Positions 14,222 through 23,045 of a stretch of DNA of 36,851 bases are shown piece after piece. This DNA comes from Bacteroidota bacterium (GTDB lineage: Bacteria > Bacteroidota > Bacteroidia > UKL13-3). The notes beneath the pieces were generated by a model. The model was given only the letters and a program-made list of their open reading frames with translations. It was not told where the DNA came from and did no database searches. The translations under genes were made by a program, and so were the position numbers. Location of the stretch: contig CANLPK010000001.1 in assembly GCA_947492885.1 (NCBI GenBank), positions 1-36,851 of the forward strand. The letters run 5' to 3'. How positions within the stretch are numbered: position 1 is the first letter of the stretch; every line of letters starts with the position of its first letter.

Positions 14222-15741
14222 AGCCGTGATTTGTTTTTTACTTTAAATGACTTTTTCTTCCTGCCATATTTTAAAGTAATTTTTGCTTCAGTGAAACCAC
14301 GAGCATTAAAAACGAATTCTGTTTCATTGCCCCCATCTTGTGAGATAATAATATTGGTTTTGTTATACGAAACGGTAATAACAAAACTTTTATTTTTAGG
14401 TACAATTGCATGTATATATAAGGAGTCGTTAATAACTACTGCCTGAATATCATCAATCGAATGTGCATTTGTTTGTAGGGTGGTATCTAATATGCAGGTA
14501 TATACACTAAATTGACCGTTGTCGTTGGATGTAAAAATGGGCATAATTATTCCGTTATTAGCATCCACATCAATATAGTCTCCAAAAAATTCTGAATTAC
14601 CAGGAGCTGGAAATGGCTTTGAAGTAATGCGATAGTTGGTCCAGTGGTTTCCTCCATCCGCGCTCTTGGCAAGATATACATCTAAATAGGCACCGGTTTG
14701 ACTATTTCGTTTATCATAGAATACAATATAGAGTTCGCCTGTAACTGCATCAATACTAAAATTATTACTAAACTGATCGGCACCATTTCCTAAAACATCA
14801 TTATTCACCCGTATATCATTACTCCAAGTTTCCCCACCGTCGTCGGAATGTTTCAGGAAGATATCTGCATCTCCATTTCTTGTATCGGTCCAATTAACGT
14901 ACAATCGATCTTTAAAGTTTGAAGCACTTTGGTTACATAAGATGAATGGCATTCCATTGGCTCTAAAAATATTACGTACGGGCACATCCCATCCACCATA
15001 CTGTGTAGCAATAATTTTATCGGTGCCAAATGATTTTCCTGCATCGGTACTTTTATCGAACCATAATTTATTGATACCACTCCAGCAAACATAAATATTG
15101 CCTTTGCTATCCGAGCAAGAAGTAGCCCCTTCCATAGTGCTATCACCGTCTAGACAATCTCCTTCTTTATCTGATACAACAATTGGCTTTGCCCAAGTAG
15201 TTCCAAAATCTTCTGATTGAGAAAACCGAATTCGGGAATGATCTTTCGGGTCTTTACTTTTATATCGATCGAATTCTGTCCACGTCAGATACAATGTCCC
15301 TTTTAAATTACTGCTAAGCCATTCTTTATCTTGGATTTTTCCATCGTTAAACCCAATTGACGCATCGGCGAAGCAAGAATCATACGACATGTTAATACGT
15401 TGCACCACCATTTTGTCGATCCAATTCGGAAAGTATTTTTCTGGATTTTTTCCAAGGTGGGCATAATATAAATTACCCAAGGCATCGAAATGAACCATGG
15501 GGTCGCCCCAAACGCCATGTTTTGAGTTTACCTTCTTTTCTTTCCAAGTAATACCCCCATTGAGACTATAGTAGTAGTTGCTTATATTAGATGAAGCTGC
15601 AACACAATTCGGGTGTACCGGATTGATTGCGATACTAACCTCCTCGGGGGCATTCATAGTGCGGTTAACTTTGATGAGCTTTTGTTGTGCCAGTGCATTA
15701 ATTCCAAAAAAACAAAAGAGCAGGAGAATAAATTTTTTCAT
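14212..15741 (-). CDS. Secreted sialidase-like beta-propeller (BNR/Asp-box repeats)
   Basis: 509 residues. A signal peptide (1-18, ending LA before Gln19) is followed by a six-bladed propeller of the sialidase superfamily. Five Asp-boxes are visible: SLNGGITW (59-66), SEDFGTTW (176-183), STDAGKSF (231-238), SDDGGETW (299-306) and SADGGNHW (360-367). The C-terminal 100 residues form an additional beta domain ending in basic residues and are not a T9SS type A sorting signal. The FRIP/YRIP arginine motif of true sialidases is not seen, so sialic acid hydrolysis is uncertain; many BNR proteins are non-catalytic or act on other glycans. A weak TACCTTTAC element lies about 14 bases before the start. 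Confidence 0.75.
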   Translation of the reverse strand: MKKFILLLFCFFGINALAQQKLIKVNRTMNAPEEVSIAINPVHPNCVAASSNISNYYYSLNGGITWKEKKVNSKHGVWGDPMVHFDALGNLYYAHLGKNPEKYFPNWIDKMVVQRINMSYDSCFADASIGFNDGKIQDKEWLSSNLKGTLYLTWTEFDRYKSKDPKDHSRIRFSQSEDFGTTWAKPIVVSDKEGDCLDGDSTMEGATSCSDSKGNIYVCWSGINKLWFDKSTDAGKSFGTDKIIATQYGGWDVPVRNIFRANGMPFILCNQSASNFKDRLYVNWTDTRNGDADIFLKHSDDGGETWSNDIRVNNDVLGNGADQFSNNFSIDAVTGELYIVFYDKRNSQTGAYLDVYLAKSADGGNHWTNYRITSKPFPAPGNSEFFGDYIDVDANNGIIMPIFTSNDNGQFSVYTCILDTTLQTNAHSIDDIQAVVINDSLYIHAIVPKNKSFVITVSYNKTNIIISQDGGNETEFVFNARGFTEAKITLKYGRKKKSFKVKNKSRLQL

Positions 15742-15791
15742 ATTAGTTCAGTAAAGGTATTTGTTTGATAGGAATAAATAGGGGGATAAAT

Positions 15792-15825
15792 AAAAAAGCC
15801 ATCTGAATTAACAGATGGCTTTTTT
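15792..15825 (-). terminator. Terminator of the H1-like gene (symmetrical, possibly bidirectional)
   Basis: GCCATCTG (15798-15805) pairs with CAGATGGC (15812-15819) across a 6-base loop. Six A and six T flank the two sides, so it can end transcripts on either strand. It lies 37 bases after the H1-like stop codon. Confidence 0.85.
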
Positions 15826-15861
15826 AATTTAGAAATGCATGATTTACATGCGAACCGCGTA

Positions 15862-16077
15862 TTAAGCTTTTTTTGTTGCAGCTTTTTTAGGAGCAGCTTT
15901 TTTAGCAGCAGCTTTCTTAGGAGCAGCTTTTTTAGCAGCAGCTTTTTTAGGAGCAGCTTTCTTAGTTGCAGCTTTCTTAGGAGCAGCTTTCTTAGTAGCG
16001 GCCTTCTTTGGTGCTGCTTTCTTAGCAGCTTTCTTTGGTGCTGCTTTTTTAGCAGCTTTTTTAGTAGCTTTAGCCAT
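15862..16077 (-). CDS. Histone H1-like Lys/Ala-rich DNA-binding protein
   Basis: 71 residues built only from Met, Ala, Lys, Thr and Pro. There are 29 Lys, in 14 KK pairs separated by AA, AAP, AAT or AAA, giving six KKAAP units. This resembles the C-terminal tail of eukaryotic H1 and bacterial H1-like proteins (AlgP, Hc1/Hc2-like tails) that bind and compact DNA without a folded domain. The ATG at 16077 (MAKATKK) is chosen because the -7 promoter element lies within the longer open frame upstream. A complete promoter and a strong terminator indicate an independent, probably highly expressed, unit. The repeat length is likely to vary between strains. Confidence 0.82.
   Translation of the reverse strand: MAKATKKAAKKAAPKKAAKKAAPKKAATKKAAPKKAATKKAAPKKAAAKKAAPKKAAAKKAAPKKAATKKA
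15865..16071 (-). repeat. Tandem 15-bp-based repeat inside the H1-like gene
   Basis: The coding sequence repeats a Lys-Lys-Ala-Ala-Pro/Thr unit of about 15 bp in 30-bp pairs, with near-identical codons between neighbouring copies. The low complexity creates misleading open frames on both strands. Confidence 0.8.
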
Positions 16078-16103
16078 AATAAAATATAATAATTTAGACA
16101 GAA

Positions 16104-16134
16104 CAAATGTATATTCATTTTTCTGAACCACAAT
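16104..16134 (-). promoter_or_regulatory. Promoter of the H1-like gene
   Basis: On the minus strand ATTG (16134-16131), a 19-base spacer and TACATTTG (16111-16104) form a good Bacteroidota promoter. It ends 26 bases before the ATG at 16077. Confidence 0.6.
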
Positions 16135-16675
16135 AGACATCTGCACTGTGTTAATAATTTCGAAACATAAATAACGCTGAAACACCTATTAAATCTATAT
16201 TGTAAGCAAGCATGTATTAAGTAAAAAAGTTTTACACATTTATTTGAAAAATATTATTGACGTTGAGAAATAATTTATAAATCGCTGAAACCATTACCAA
16301 TAAAGGGTTTTGTGTGTTTCTAACTTTTTTATTTTTGTTTAAAAATTCTTTTTTTGAAAAAAAATTTGGAAACTCATGAAAAGTGTTTTCAAAATAATAC
16401 AAGTTGAAATGAAAATAAATTTTCGAAAATGAGTCGTTATATTTTAATAATCTAGATTAGTTGAATCTAAAAAAAAGAAAATATAAATTAATGAAACATT
16501 TATAAACAAAGGGTTTTAAGGGTGTAATAAAAATATGCAGAGTTTCAATGAGCGATTTATTTATGAAAGTTGAAGTGAAAAAAATCAAATTCATCATTCA
16601 ATTATAAGTATTAATTAATTATACCCGTGTATTTTTATTTGAACGATTTAGGAGAGAATATTTTAGAAAAGATGA

Positions 16676-16718
16676 TTTTTTTAAAATCTAAATCTCCTTT
16701 TTTTAAAATTAAATCTTG
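16676..16718 (+). repeat. Imperfect 21/22-bp tandem repeat upstream of 16779
   Basis: Two adjacent copies of T7-AAAAT(C)TAAATCT (16676-16697 and 16698-16718) differ by an indel and the last bases. They end 60 bases before the next start codon. Confidence 0.55.
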
Positions 16719-16778
16719 TTTTTTTTATGGTTTGCTTTAACCTAAAATGTATTTTAGCAGCATTATTTTAAATAACAC

Positions 16779-17663
16779 ATGAAACTTCAACTGCTTCAAT
16801 CTAAAATTTTCGAGAACATACCATCGGGTTCAGGTATCGAAAAATGGCAGGATAAAATATATATCATTGGCGACGACAGTAATTTTCTGTTCGAACTAAA
16901 TAATGATTGGGAAATTATAAATACGATTCGATTGTTTGATCGACCTGCCGATGAAGCGCAACGTATAAATAAAACCATCAAGCCTGATTTAGAAGCCGTA
17001 ACTTTAGTACCACCAAGTCATCTATTGGCAATGGGTTCGGGTACGTTGCCTGAATTAAGGGATGTTGGGGTGCTTTTAAATCTCGCAGCGCAAGACGAAC
17101 TTGAGTATTTGAATTTTAATGACATGTATGAAACGTTGAGAAGCATTACTTCTCAGGTGAATATTGAAGGAGCCTGCAATGTGGACGATAAAATTATTTT
17201 ACTCAATAGAGGAGATAATGAACATTCGAATCAATTAATCATCACTAATTGGAACCGTAAGCAACTTACTGTTGAGAAACAATTGGACATTCACTTTTTA
17301 GATTTACCTCAAATAGAAAATATCAATACTGGATTTACTGGTTGTGTACATTTACCAGAAACGGACTTAATGATTTTTGTTGCTTCAGCAGAAGATACTA
17401 CTAATGGATATGACGATGGCATGATTAAAGGAAGTTTATTGGGTGTAATGCAAAACTTTACTTCTCAATTGGCCCATCGTGATGTAAAGATTTCGGATAT
17501 CATCATTCCAGATTTCTTTAAAGGTAAAAAGGTAGAATCGGTTTGTATCGATGAGTTTATCGAAACCAATGAAGTGACCTTACTGGCTGTTGCTGATAAT
17601 GATGATGGAAAAACCGAACTGATGCGTTTGCATATGTCGTTCTCAGATGCATTTTTCAAATAA
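16779..17663 (+). CDS. Propeller-like protein of unknown function
   Basis: 294 residues, no signal peptide, so probably cytoplasmic. Recurrent short beta-strand blocks fit a beta-propeller: EKWQDKIYIIGDDSNFLFEL, KPDLEAVTLVPPSHLLAMGSGT, EGACNVDDKIILLNRGD, TGCVHLPETDLMIFVASAEDT and VESVCIDEF. The GSGIEKW...IYIIGDDS and KPDLEAVT...LLAMGSGT pairs look like the Bacteroidota DUF6929-type family, a name I offer only tentatively. No catalytic residues are evident. The extended SDR gene follows after 7 bases, so the two are probably co-transcribed. Upstream lies the long AT-rich gap, which may carry its regulation. Confidence 0.6.
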   Translation: MKLQLLQSKIFENIPSGSGIEKWQDKIYIIGDDSNFLFELNNDWEIINTIRLFDRPADEAQRINKTIKPDLEAVTLVPPSHLLAMGSGTLPELRDVGVLLNLAAQDELEYLNFNDMYETLRSITSQVNIEGACNVDDKIILLNRGDNEHSNQLIITNWNRKQLTVEKQLDIHFLDLPQIENINTGFTGCVHLPETDLMIFVASAEDTTNGYDDGMIKGSLLGVMQNFTSQLAHRDVKISDIIIPDFFKGKKVESVCIDEFIETNEVTLLAVADNDDGKTELMRLHMSFSDAFFK

Positions 17664-17670
17664 ATAAAAT

Positions 17671-18666
17671 ATGATTTTAGTAAGCGGAGCAACTGGTTTT
17701 GTAGGTTCGTACCTTGTGTGTGAATTGCTCCGGCAAAATAAAAAGGTACGTGCACTTCGTCGCAGCTCCAGCTCATTAAATGAGTTTGAATTCATTTGCC
17801 AAATTCAAAATATTACTGCTAAAGAATTAGAGCACTTAGAATGGTTCAATGCTGATATATTAGATTTAGGTGACCTTGAACTAGCTTTTGATGGAATTGA
17901 CGAAGTAATTCATGCCGCAGCAATAGTTTCATTTCTGCCAAGCCAGCAGGCGATGATGCAGCAAGTAAATGTTGAAGGTACTGCCAATATGGTAAACCTA
18001 GCGCTACATTTTGGTGTGAAGAAATTTGGATACCTTAGTAGTATTGCAGCCATCGGACGAAGTATTAATGGGGCAGCAATCAATGAGAACACTAAATGGG
18101 AAACCAGTGAACACAATACCGCTTATTCAGAAACTAAATTGGCTGCTGAGATGGAAGTTTGGCGTGGAATACAAGAAGGATTGAATGCTGTTATGGTTAA
18201 CCCAGGTGTTATAATAGGAGCATGTGATTTTACAAAAGGAACTGGAAAGATGTTTGAAACCGCAAAAAATGGTTTAAAGTTTTATACCCCAGGAGTCAAT
18301 GGATTTGTAGATGTACGTGACGTAGTAACTATCTTACTTCAACTAATGCAACGGAATATTTCGGGTGAGCGCTATATCTTAGTATCAGAGAATTATCCAT
18401 TCAGACAATTTTATGATGAGGCCTGCACTGCCTTTTCCCAGCCCAAACCAAAATTTAATACACCGCGCTGGCTTGGATCGCTTGGATATCGACTACTCGC
18501 CATACGTTCGGTGATTACTGGCAAAGCGCCTTTGCTTACCAAGGAAACAACACATGCTGCATATCAGCAATATGCTTATGACACCACTAAAATAAAACAA
18601 ACTTTAGGAGTCGAATTTATATCGGTAAAGGATACCATTGACTGGACTTGCAGCTGGTACCGTTAA
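17671..18666 (+). CDS. Extended SDR (NAD-dependent epimerase/dehydratase family)
   Basis: 331 residues. The N-terminal Rossmann motif is GATGFVG (6-12), and ADILD follows for adenine binding. The catalytic pair is Tyr152 and Lys156 (YSETK), with Ser in YLSSIAAIG (121-129) in the right place. The C-terminal substrate domain resembles 3-beta-hydroxysteroid dehydrogenase/dihydroflavonol reductase-like enzymes (GFVDVRDVV, GERYILVSEN). The substrate is unknown; it could be a sugar nucleotide or a ketone/aldehyde. It is 7 bases after the propeller-like gene and separated by 52 bases from the next gene. Confidence 0.8.
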   Translation: MILVSGATGFVGSYLVCELLRQNKKVRALRRSSSSLNEFEFICQIQNITAKELEHLEWFNADILDLGDLELAFDGIDEVIHAAAIVSFLPSQQAMMQQVNVEGTANMVNLALHFGVKKFGYLSSIAAIGRSINGAAINENTKWETSEHNTAYSETKLAAEMEVWRGIQEGLNAVMVNPGVIIGACDFTKGTGKMFETAKNGLKFYTPGVNGFVDVRDVVTILLQLMQRNISGERYILVSENYPFRQFYDEACTAFSQPKPKFNTPRWLGSLGYRLLAIRSVITGKAPLLTKETTHAAYQQYAYDTTKIKQTLGVEFISVKDTIDWTCSWYR

Positions 18667-18718
18667 GATAATTAGGGTTCACCACTATCAATAGCTAAAT
18701 CTTTATTACATTCGCTTT

Positions 18719-20833
18719 GTGTTATTATTTTCATTAATTACTGAGAAACCGTGGTGGTTTATTGTGTTCTGTGTACTTCTTGGAGCGGCTTATGCGCTTC
18801 TTCTTTATCCTTACTCAACTTTAAAAACCATAGAAAAGAAAAAGCCAACACTGCTACGGTGGATGACCGCTTTCCGTTTTATCACCATAAGTTTCCTAGC
18901 CTTCCTGCTCTTATCACCATTGATTAAATCCTATTTAGTCGAGGTGCAAAAACCAATCATTGTATTGGCTCAAGATAATTCTCAATCAATTCTACTTAAT
19001 AAGGATTCGGCATTTTATAAGGATACATATCTCAAAAATTTAGAACAATTAAGAAACACACTCAACCAAAAGTTTGATGTGAAATTTTATGGATTTGGGA
19101 AGGGAATATCGGAGAACCCTGCAATTAATTTTGGAGAGAAGCAGAGCAATATAAGTTCTTTGATGGATGCGGTTTACGACAAGTTTGAAGGTCAGAATTT
19201 AGGGGCAGTAATACTAGCAAGTGATGGAATTTATAATCAAGGTAGTAATCCTTTATATAGTAATAAGAAGCTAAAAACAACAGTTTATTCGCTAGCCTTA
19301 GGCGATACTATGCAACCTCGTGATGTACTCATTAAAAAGGTGAGAAGTAATTCAATCGCTTATCTAGGGAATACTTTTCCAATAGAAATTGATGTTGCAG
19401 CATATGGATATTCTGGAAGTAATTTTGTGTTGAATGTAGTACATAATGGGGTTACCGAGTTGGTGCAGAATGTAAGTGCTACTTCAACTCGATTTACCAA
19501 AACGGTGCTTTTAAATTTCGATGCCAAAGCTAAAGGAATGCAACGTTATAGCATTACGATTAGTAGGCAAAATAGCGAATTGAGCTATTTGAATAATATT
19601 AAGGATGTATTTATAGATGTGATTGATGGACGCCAAAAGATATTGTTATTGGCCAATGCCCCGCACCCCGATTTAGGAGCTTTGAAAAACGCTATTGAAA
19701 CCAATCAGAACTATGAAATTCAGATACAGTATGCCAATGAGCTCCCAACAGATATCAGATCAAAATTACGTGAATACAGTTTGGTGATTTTGCATCAGCT
19801 TCCATCAACGGATTACTCTACAAAGAGTTTATTTGACGCACTTGACAAATTAAAGATTCCAAGGCTTTATATTTTGGGAGGCCAGAGCAACCTTTCTGTT
19901 TTTTATAGTTTGAATGAAGGATTAAGTATTGGTAATAACCGTGGAACAAATAATGATGCCTTGCCTAAATTAAACAACGATTTCAGTTTGTTCTCCTTGA
20001 GCGAAGAGACCCGAAATACCATCAGTAAATTTCCGCCATTGCAATCTCCATTTGGAACGTATAATGCTGCAGGCGATGCGCGCATTTTATTTAATCAGCA
20101 AATTGGTGCAACAGTAACCGATATGCCTTTGATATTATTTACTTCAAAAAATGATTATAAGGCTGGGATTATATGCGGAGAGGGTGTTTGGAGATGGCGT
20201 ATACAGGAATATGCTCAAACCCAATCACAAGAAGCCTCCAACGAGGTACTCACTAAAATAATACAATACCTTTCGGCCAAAGATGATAAACGATTATTGC
20301 GTATCATCTCTTCTCAAAAAACATTTGAAGAAAATGAAAATGTATTATTTGATGCCGAAGTGTATACGCCAAGTTATGAGCTCACCAATGAACCTGAGGT
20401 GAGTTTTAAAGTAACCAATGAGGAAGGAAAAACATTCGATTATCAATTTAGCAAAAGCGGAAAGACCTATCATTTGGATGCGGGAATTTTGCCAGTAGGT
20501 AATTATCATTATACCGCTTCAACTGTTAGTGGTGGAAAATCGGAAACGGTGGTGGGGCAATTCACCGTGATTCCTTTGCAGGCCGAGTATACCGAGACCG
20601 TAGCGAATCATCAGTTATTGGCCACTTTGGCATCTATGCATCAGGGTAAATTATATTATCCAGCCGATATGCAAAAAATTGCTGATGAGATTAATGCCAA
20701 TGAAACCATCAAGCCCGTTAGCTATGCACACCAACGACTTCAGGATTTAATTAACTTGAAATGGATTTTCGGGTTATTACTTTTCACCCTAAGTGCCGAA
20801 TGGTTCTTCCGTAAGAGAGAAGGAGGTTATTAG
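18719..20833 (+). CDS. VWA-like membrane protein
   Basis: 704 residues. Two N-terminal transmembrane helices (about 12-30 and 48-68) are followed by a von Willebrand factor A-like domain with the MIDAS motif DNSQS (86-90) and GAVILASDGIYNQGSNPL. A long beta-rich extracytoplasmic part includes an Ig-like region near 560-640, and a last transmembrane helix lies at about 683-698. This layout occurs in Bacteroidota proteins annotated as VWA/BatA-like or glutamine-amidotransferase-like membrane proteins. It may take part in envelope assembly; no specific role is known. The GTG start at 18719 gives the full first helix. A TACATTCG element ends only 4 bases before it, so the mRNA may be nearly leaderless or the promoter lies elsewhere. 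Confidence 0.72.
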   Translation: MLLFSLITEKPWWFIVFCVLLGAAYALLLYPYSTLKTIEKKKPTLLRWMTAFRFITISFLAFLLLSPLIKSYLVEVQKPIIVLAQDNSQSILLNKDSAFYKDTYLKNLEQLRNTLNQKFDVKFYGFGKGISENPAINFGEKQSNISSLMDAVYDKFEGQNLGAVILASDGIYNQGSNPLYSNKKLKTTVYSLALGDTMQPRDVLIKKVRSNSIAYLGNTFPIEIDVAAYGYSGSNFVLNVVHNGVTELVQNVSATSTRFTKTVLLNFDAKAKGMQRYSITISRQNSELSYLNNIKDVFIDVIDGRQKILLLANAPHPDLGALKNAIETNQNYEIQIQYANELPTDIRSKLREYSLVILHQLPSTDYSTKSLFDALDKLKIPRLYILGGQSNLSVFYSLNEGLSIGNNRGTNNDALPKLNNDFSLFSLSEETRNTISKFPPLQSPFGTYNAAGDARILFNQQIGATVTDMPLILFTSKNDYKAGIICGEGVWRWRIQEYAQTQSQEASNEVLTKIIQYLSAKDDKRLLRIISSQKTFEENENVLFDAEVYTPSYELTNEPEVSFKVTNEEGKTFDYQFSKSGKTYHLDAGILPVGNYHYTASTVSGGKSETVVGQFTVIPLQAEYTETVANHQLLATLASMHQGKLYYPADMQKIADEINANETIKPVSYAHQRLQDLINLKWIFGLLLFTLSAEWFFRKREGGY

Positions 20834-20844
20834 GCTAACTAAGA

Positions 20845-21960
20845 TTATAAATAACTATAAGAAGTTCGTATTATTCTGACAGTTTTTTTAACCATATCTG
20901 TGACGTCCTCTTCAATTAACAAGCCATTATCATTATACTTAAAAGACGAACTGGTGCTTGATTCCAATTTATTCTTCTTTTTAAAATAGGTTTCGTTTTT
21001 AGAAATTGTCTTTCCTTTAACTGATTTGGATTTATAAACCGACCAAGGTTTGCTCTGATTTTTTTGAATCTGAAATCGCTCGTATGAATTATAATTAGTA
21101 TCGTTGGCGTAAGTATAAAGACTGCGATATGATAAAATATTCCCTGCCGTGCCTGAATATATTTCAGTTCTCGTAAACCTACCCTTCTCTCCAGATTCTA
21201 CTATTTTTCTTTCGATGGATTTGTATCCTTCGGTGATTGTAATGGTTTGTGTATGCCCGTTTTCAAGGGTTATATGAGAGGTACAGATATTTTGTTCTTT
21301 CCCTTTTTTATCAGGAACTCCTTGCTTTTCGTTGCATTCAAAATTCCAGGAATGAATAAATTTTCCTTTCTTACCATACAATTTTGCAATACCTAGTTTT
21401 TTAAATGAATCGTAGGTATAGATTACAATTGAACTAATATTCATCTCCTTGTTATAAGTAATCGAAGATATTTTATTACTATCGGGGTTAAACGAATTGA
21501 TAACGGTTTTGGTAACCTTCATGTTATCGGGCGATTCACCCTTACGAGAAATAATTTCTATAGGTTCTTTAAAATCAGAGAATTCATAAGCTGTACTGAA
21601 AAAATGTTTGTTATAACGATATTGTCTTTCTATGATACGGCCTTTAGCATCGTATTGGAAATACATTCCCCAAGTCATTTCCCCTTTCTTATTTAAATAT
21701 TCGCATCCAATTGCCATTCCGAGTGAATCATAAAGATTATTGACAGATGATTTTATCTTCTCAACGCTCCCCTTTCTCTGATATGATGTTTTAGTTTCCA
21801 TTGACACATGATTGCTTTTTATACTCTCGCTGCTATATTCCGCCCTGTAGTATGGTTCGAAGATTAGGATTCCTTTATAGTATAGTTGCCTGTCGGGCTG
21901 AGCAAAAACTACTTGAATTACTACCAATAAAAGAAAGGAGAGGAGTATAAATTTTTTCAT
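20845..21960 (-). CDS. Secreted YD-repeat-like protein, unknown function
   Basis: 371 residues. The signal peptide spans residues 1-20 (ending VFA before Gln21). The mature part is Lys/Ser/Tyr-rich with repeated short beta units such as FQYDAKGRIIERQYRYN, YTYDSFKKLGIAKLY and FKYNDNGLLIEEDV. These resemble RHS/YD-type repeats (often called toxin-wrapping or surface beta sheets). No toxin tip or T9SS sorting domain is present. It is 110 bases downstream of the threonine dehydrogenase gene on the same strand and converges with the VWA-like gene at an 11-base gap. Confidence 0.6.
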   Translation of the reverse strand: MKKFILLSFLLLVVIQVVFAQPDRQLYYKGILIFEPYYRAEYSSESIKSNHVSMETKTSYQRKGSVEKIKSSVNNLYDSLGMAIGCEYLNKKGEMTWGMYFQYDAKGRIIERQYRYNKHFFSTAYEFSDFKEPIEIISRKGESPDNMKVTKTVINSFNPDSNKISSITYNKEMNISSIVIYTYDSFKKLGIAKLYGKKGKFIHSWNFECNEKQGVPDKKGKEQNICTSHITLENGHTQTITITEGYKSIERKIVESGEKGRFTRTEIYSGTAGNILSYRSLYTYANDTNYNSYERFQIQKNQSKPWSVYKSKSVKGKTISKNETYFKKKNKLESSTSSSFKYNDNGLLIEEDVTDMVKKTVRIIRTSYSYL

Positions 21961-22070
21961 AAAAAGAAGTACTGATTAAAATTTAGTAAACGCAGAACTA
22001 CAAATTATATTATAACGAAAAGTAGGAATTCGCTATAGGCCTTGATTCTTAAAGTAAAATTACGCCGTAA

Positions 22071-23036
22071 TTATTTGCCGGTGCATTGCTTTCCTAAATT
22101 CTCCAACATGTCTTTGGTCATTTTATCCAAATTGAATTTAGGTTTCCAGCCCCAATGTTTCTTCGCCATTTTATCATCGATGCTACTCGGCCAGCTATCG
22201 GCAATAGCTTGACGATAATCGGGAGCATACGTAATTTTAAAATTAGGAATATGCTTCTTAATACTTGCAGCCACTTCTTTTGGAGTAAAGCTCATACCTG
22301 ATAAATTGTAGCTGCTGCGAATTTTAATTTTTTCTGCAGGGGCTTCCATAATATCAATAGTAGCTCTTAACGCATCAGGCATATAAAGCATTGGCAAGGC
22401 GGTATCTGCTTTCAGGAAACATTCAAATTTCTGATGCTGTAATGCTTCATGATAGATGGTCACGGCATAGTCGGTAGTGCCACCACCAGGTGCGCTTTTC
22501 CAGCCAATGAGTCCAGGATAACGCAAGCTTCTTACATCCACCCCGTAACGTTTATGATAGTATTCACAGAGGCGTTCACCAGCAAGTTTAGTAATGCCAT
22601 AAACAGTATTTGGATCCATCACACAATGTTGCGGAGTATCGATGTTTGGTGTATGTGGTCCAAAGACAGCGATGGATGAAGGCCAATATATTTTCTTAAG
22701 TCCTAAATCCTTTGCGGCATTCAATACGTTAAACAATCCATCCATATTGAGTTCCCAGGCACCAGCAGGGTTTCTTTCTCCGCTTGCGCTTAGGTATGCA
22801 GCTAAGTGATATACTTGAGTGATTTTAAATTCGGTGATGATAGCATGGAGTTTTTTCGCATCCAGCACATTTAAGTGACGATAAATTTTTGGATCGAAAA
22901 GGTGTTTCACCTCTTTCTCTTTTCGGATATCGCAGGCAAATACATGCCCTTCACCATGAACTTTCATGAGCTCGTAGGTGAGCTCTGTTCCCAATTGCCC
23001 GCAGGCCCCGATAACTAAAATATTTTCCTTTTGCAT
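22071..23036 (-). CDS. L-threonine 3-dehydrogenase, SDR type
   Basis: Oxidises L-threonine to 2-amino-3-ketobutyrate with NAD+. 321 residues of the extended SDR family: Rossmann motif GACGQLG (10-16), catalytic Tyr146/Lys150 (TVYGITK) and the Ser in WPSSIAVFGPHTP (118-130). The family-specific stretches RYPGLIGWKSAPGGGTTDYA and SSYNLSGMSFTP are nearly diagnostic for the UDP-galactose-epimerase-like threonine dehydrogenases, as opposed to the zinc MDR-type Tdh. The expected partner glycine C-acetyltransferase (kbl) is not in the window. It starts 9 bases after yfhO, so it is probably in an operon with it. Confidence 0.92.
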   Translation of the reverse strand: MQKENILVIGACGQLGTELTYELMKVHGEGHVFACDIRKEKEVKHLFDPKIYRHLNVLDAKKLHAIITEFKITQVYHLAAYLSASGERNPAGAWELNMDGLFNVLNAAKDLGLKKIYWPSSIAVFGPHTPNIDTPQHCVMDPNTVYGITKLAGERLCEYYHKRYGVDVRSLRYPGLIGWKSAPGGGTTDYAVTIYHEALQHQKFECFLKADTALPMLYMPDALRATIDIMEAPAEKIKIRSSYNLSGMSFTPKEVAASIKKHIPNFKITYAPDYRQAIADSWPSSIDDKMAKKHWGWKPKFNLDKMTKDMLENLGKQCTGK

Positions 23037-23045
23037 CTTGATGAA

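Larger units (their letters stand above)
16078..16778. other. AT-rich intergenic region of about 700 bp
   Basis: No coding frame of useful length is visible on either strand. The part next to the H1-like gene holds its promoter. The remainder is very A+T-rich (about 85% in sampled lines) with long A and T runs, a 12-bp palindrome ATTTTCGAAAAT at 16419-16430 and an imperfect tandem repeat at 16676-16718. A weak TATTTTAGC lies shortly before the ATG at 16779. I see no tRNA arms or recognisable riboswitch. Confidence 0.6.

Noticed and set aside
15865-16071. CRISPR-like array or minisatellite
   Set aside because: Repeats are contiguous, without unique spacers, and keep one reading frame encoding a plausible Lys/Ala-rich protein.
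15738-16133. Other open frames over the Lys/Ala repeat on both strands
   Set aside because: They are frame shadows of the low-complexity repeat (Leu/Arg/Lys- or Ser/Phe-rich strings) without promoter or family match.
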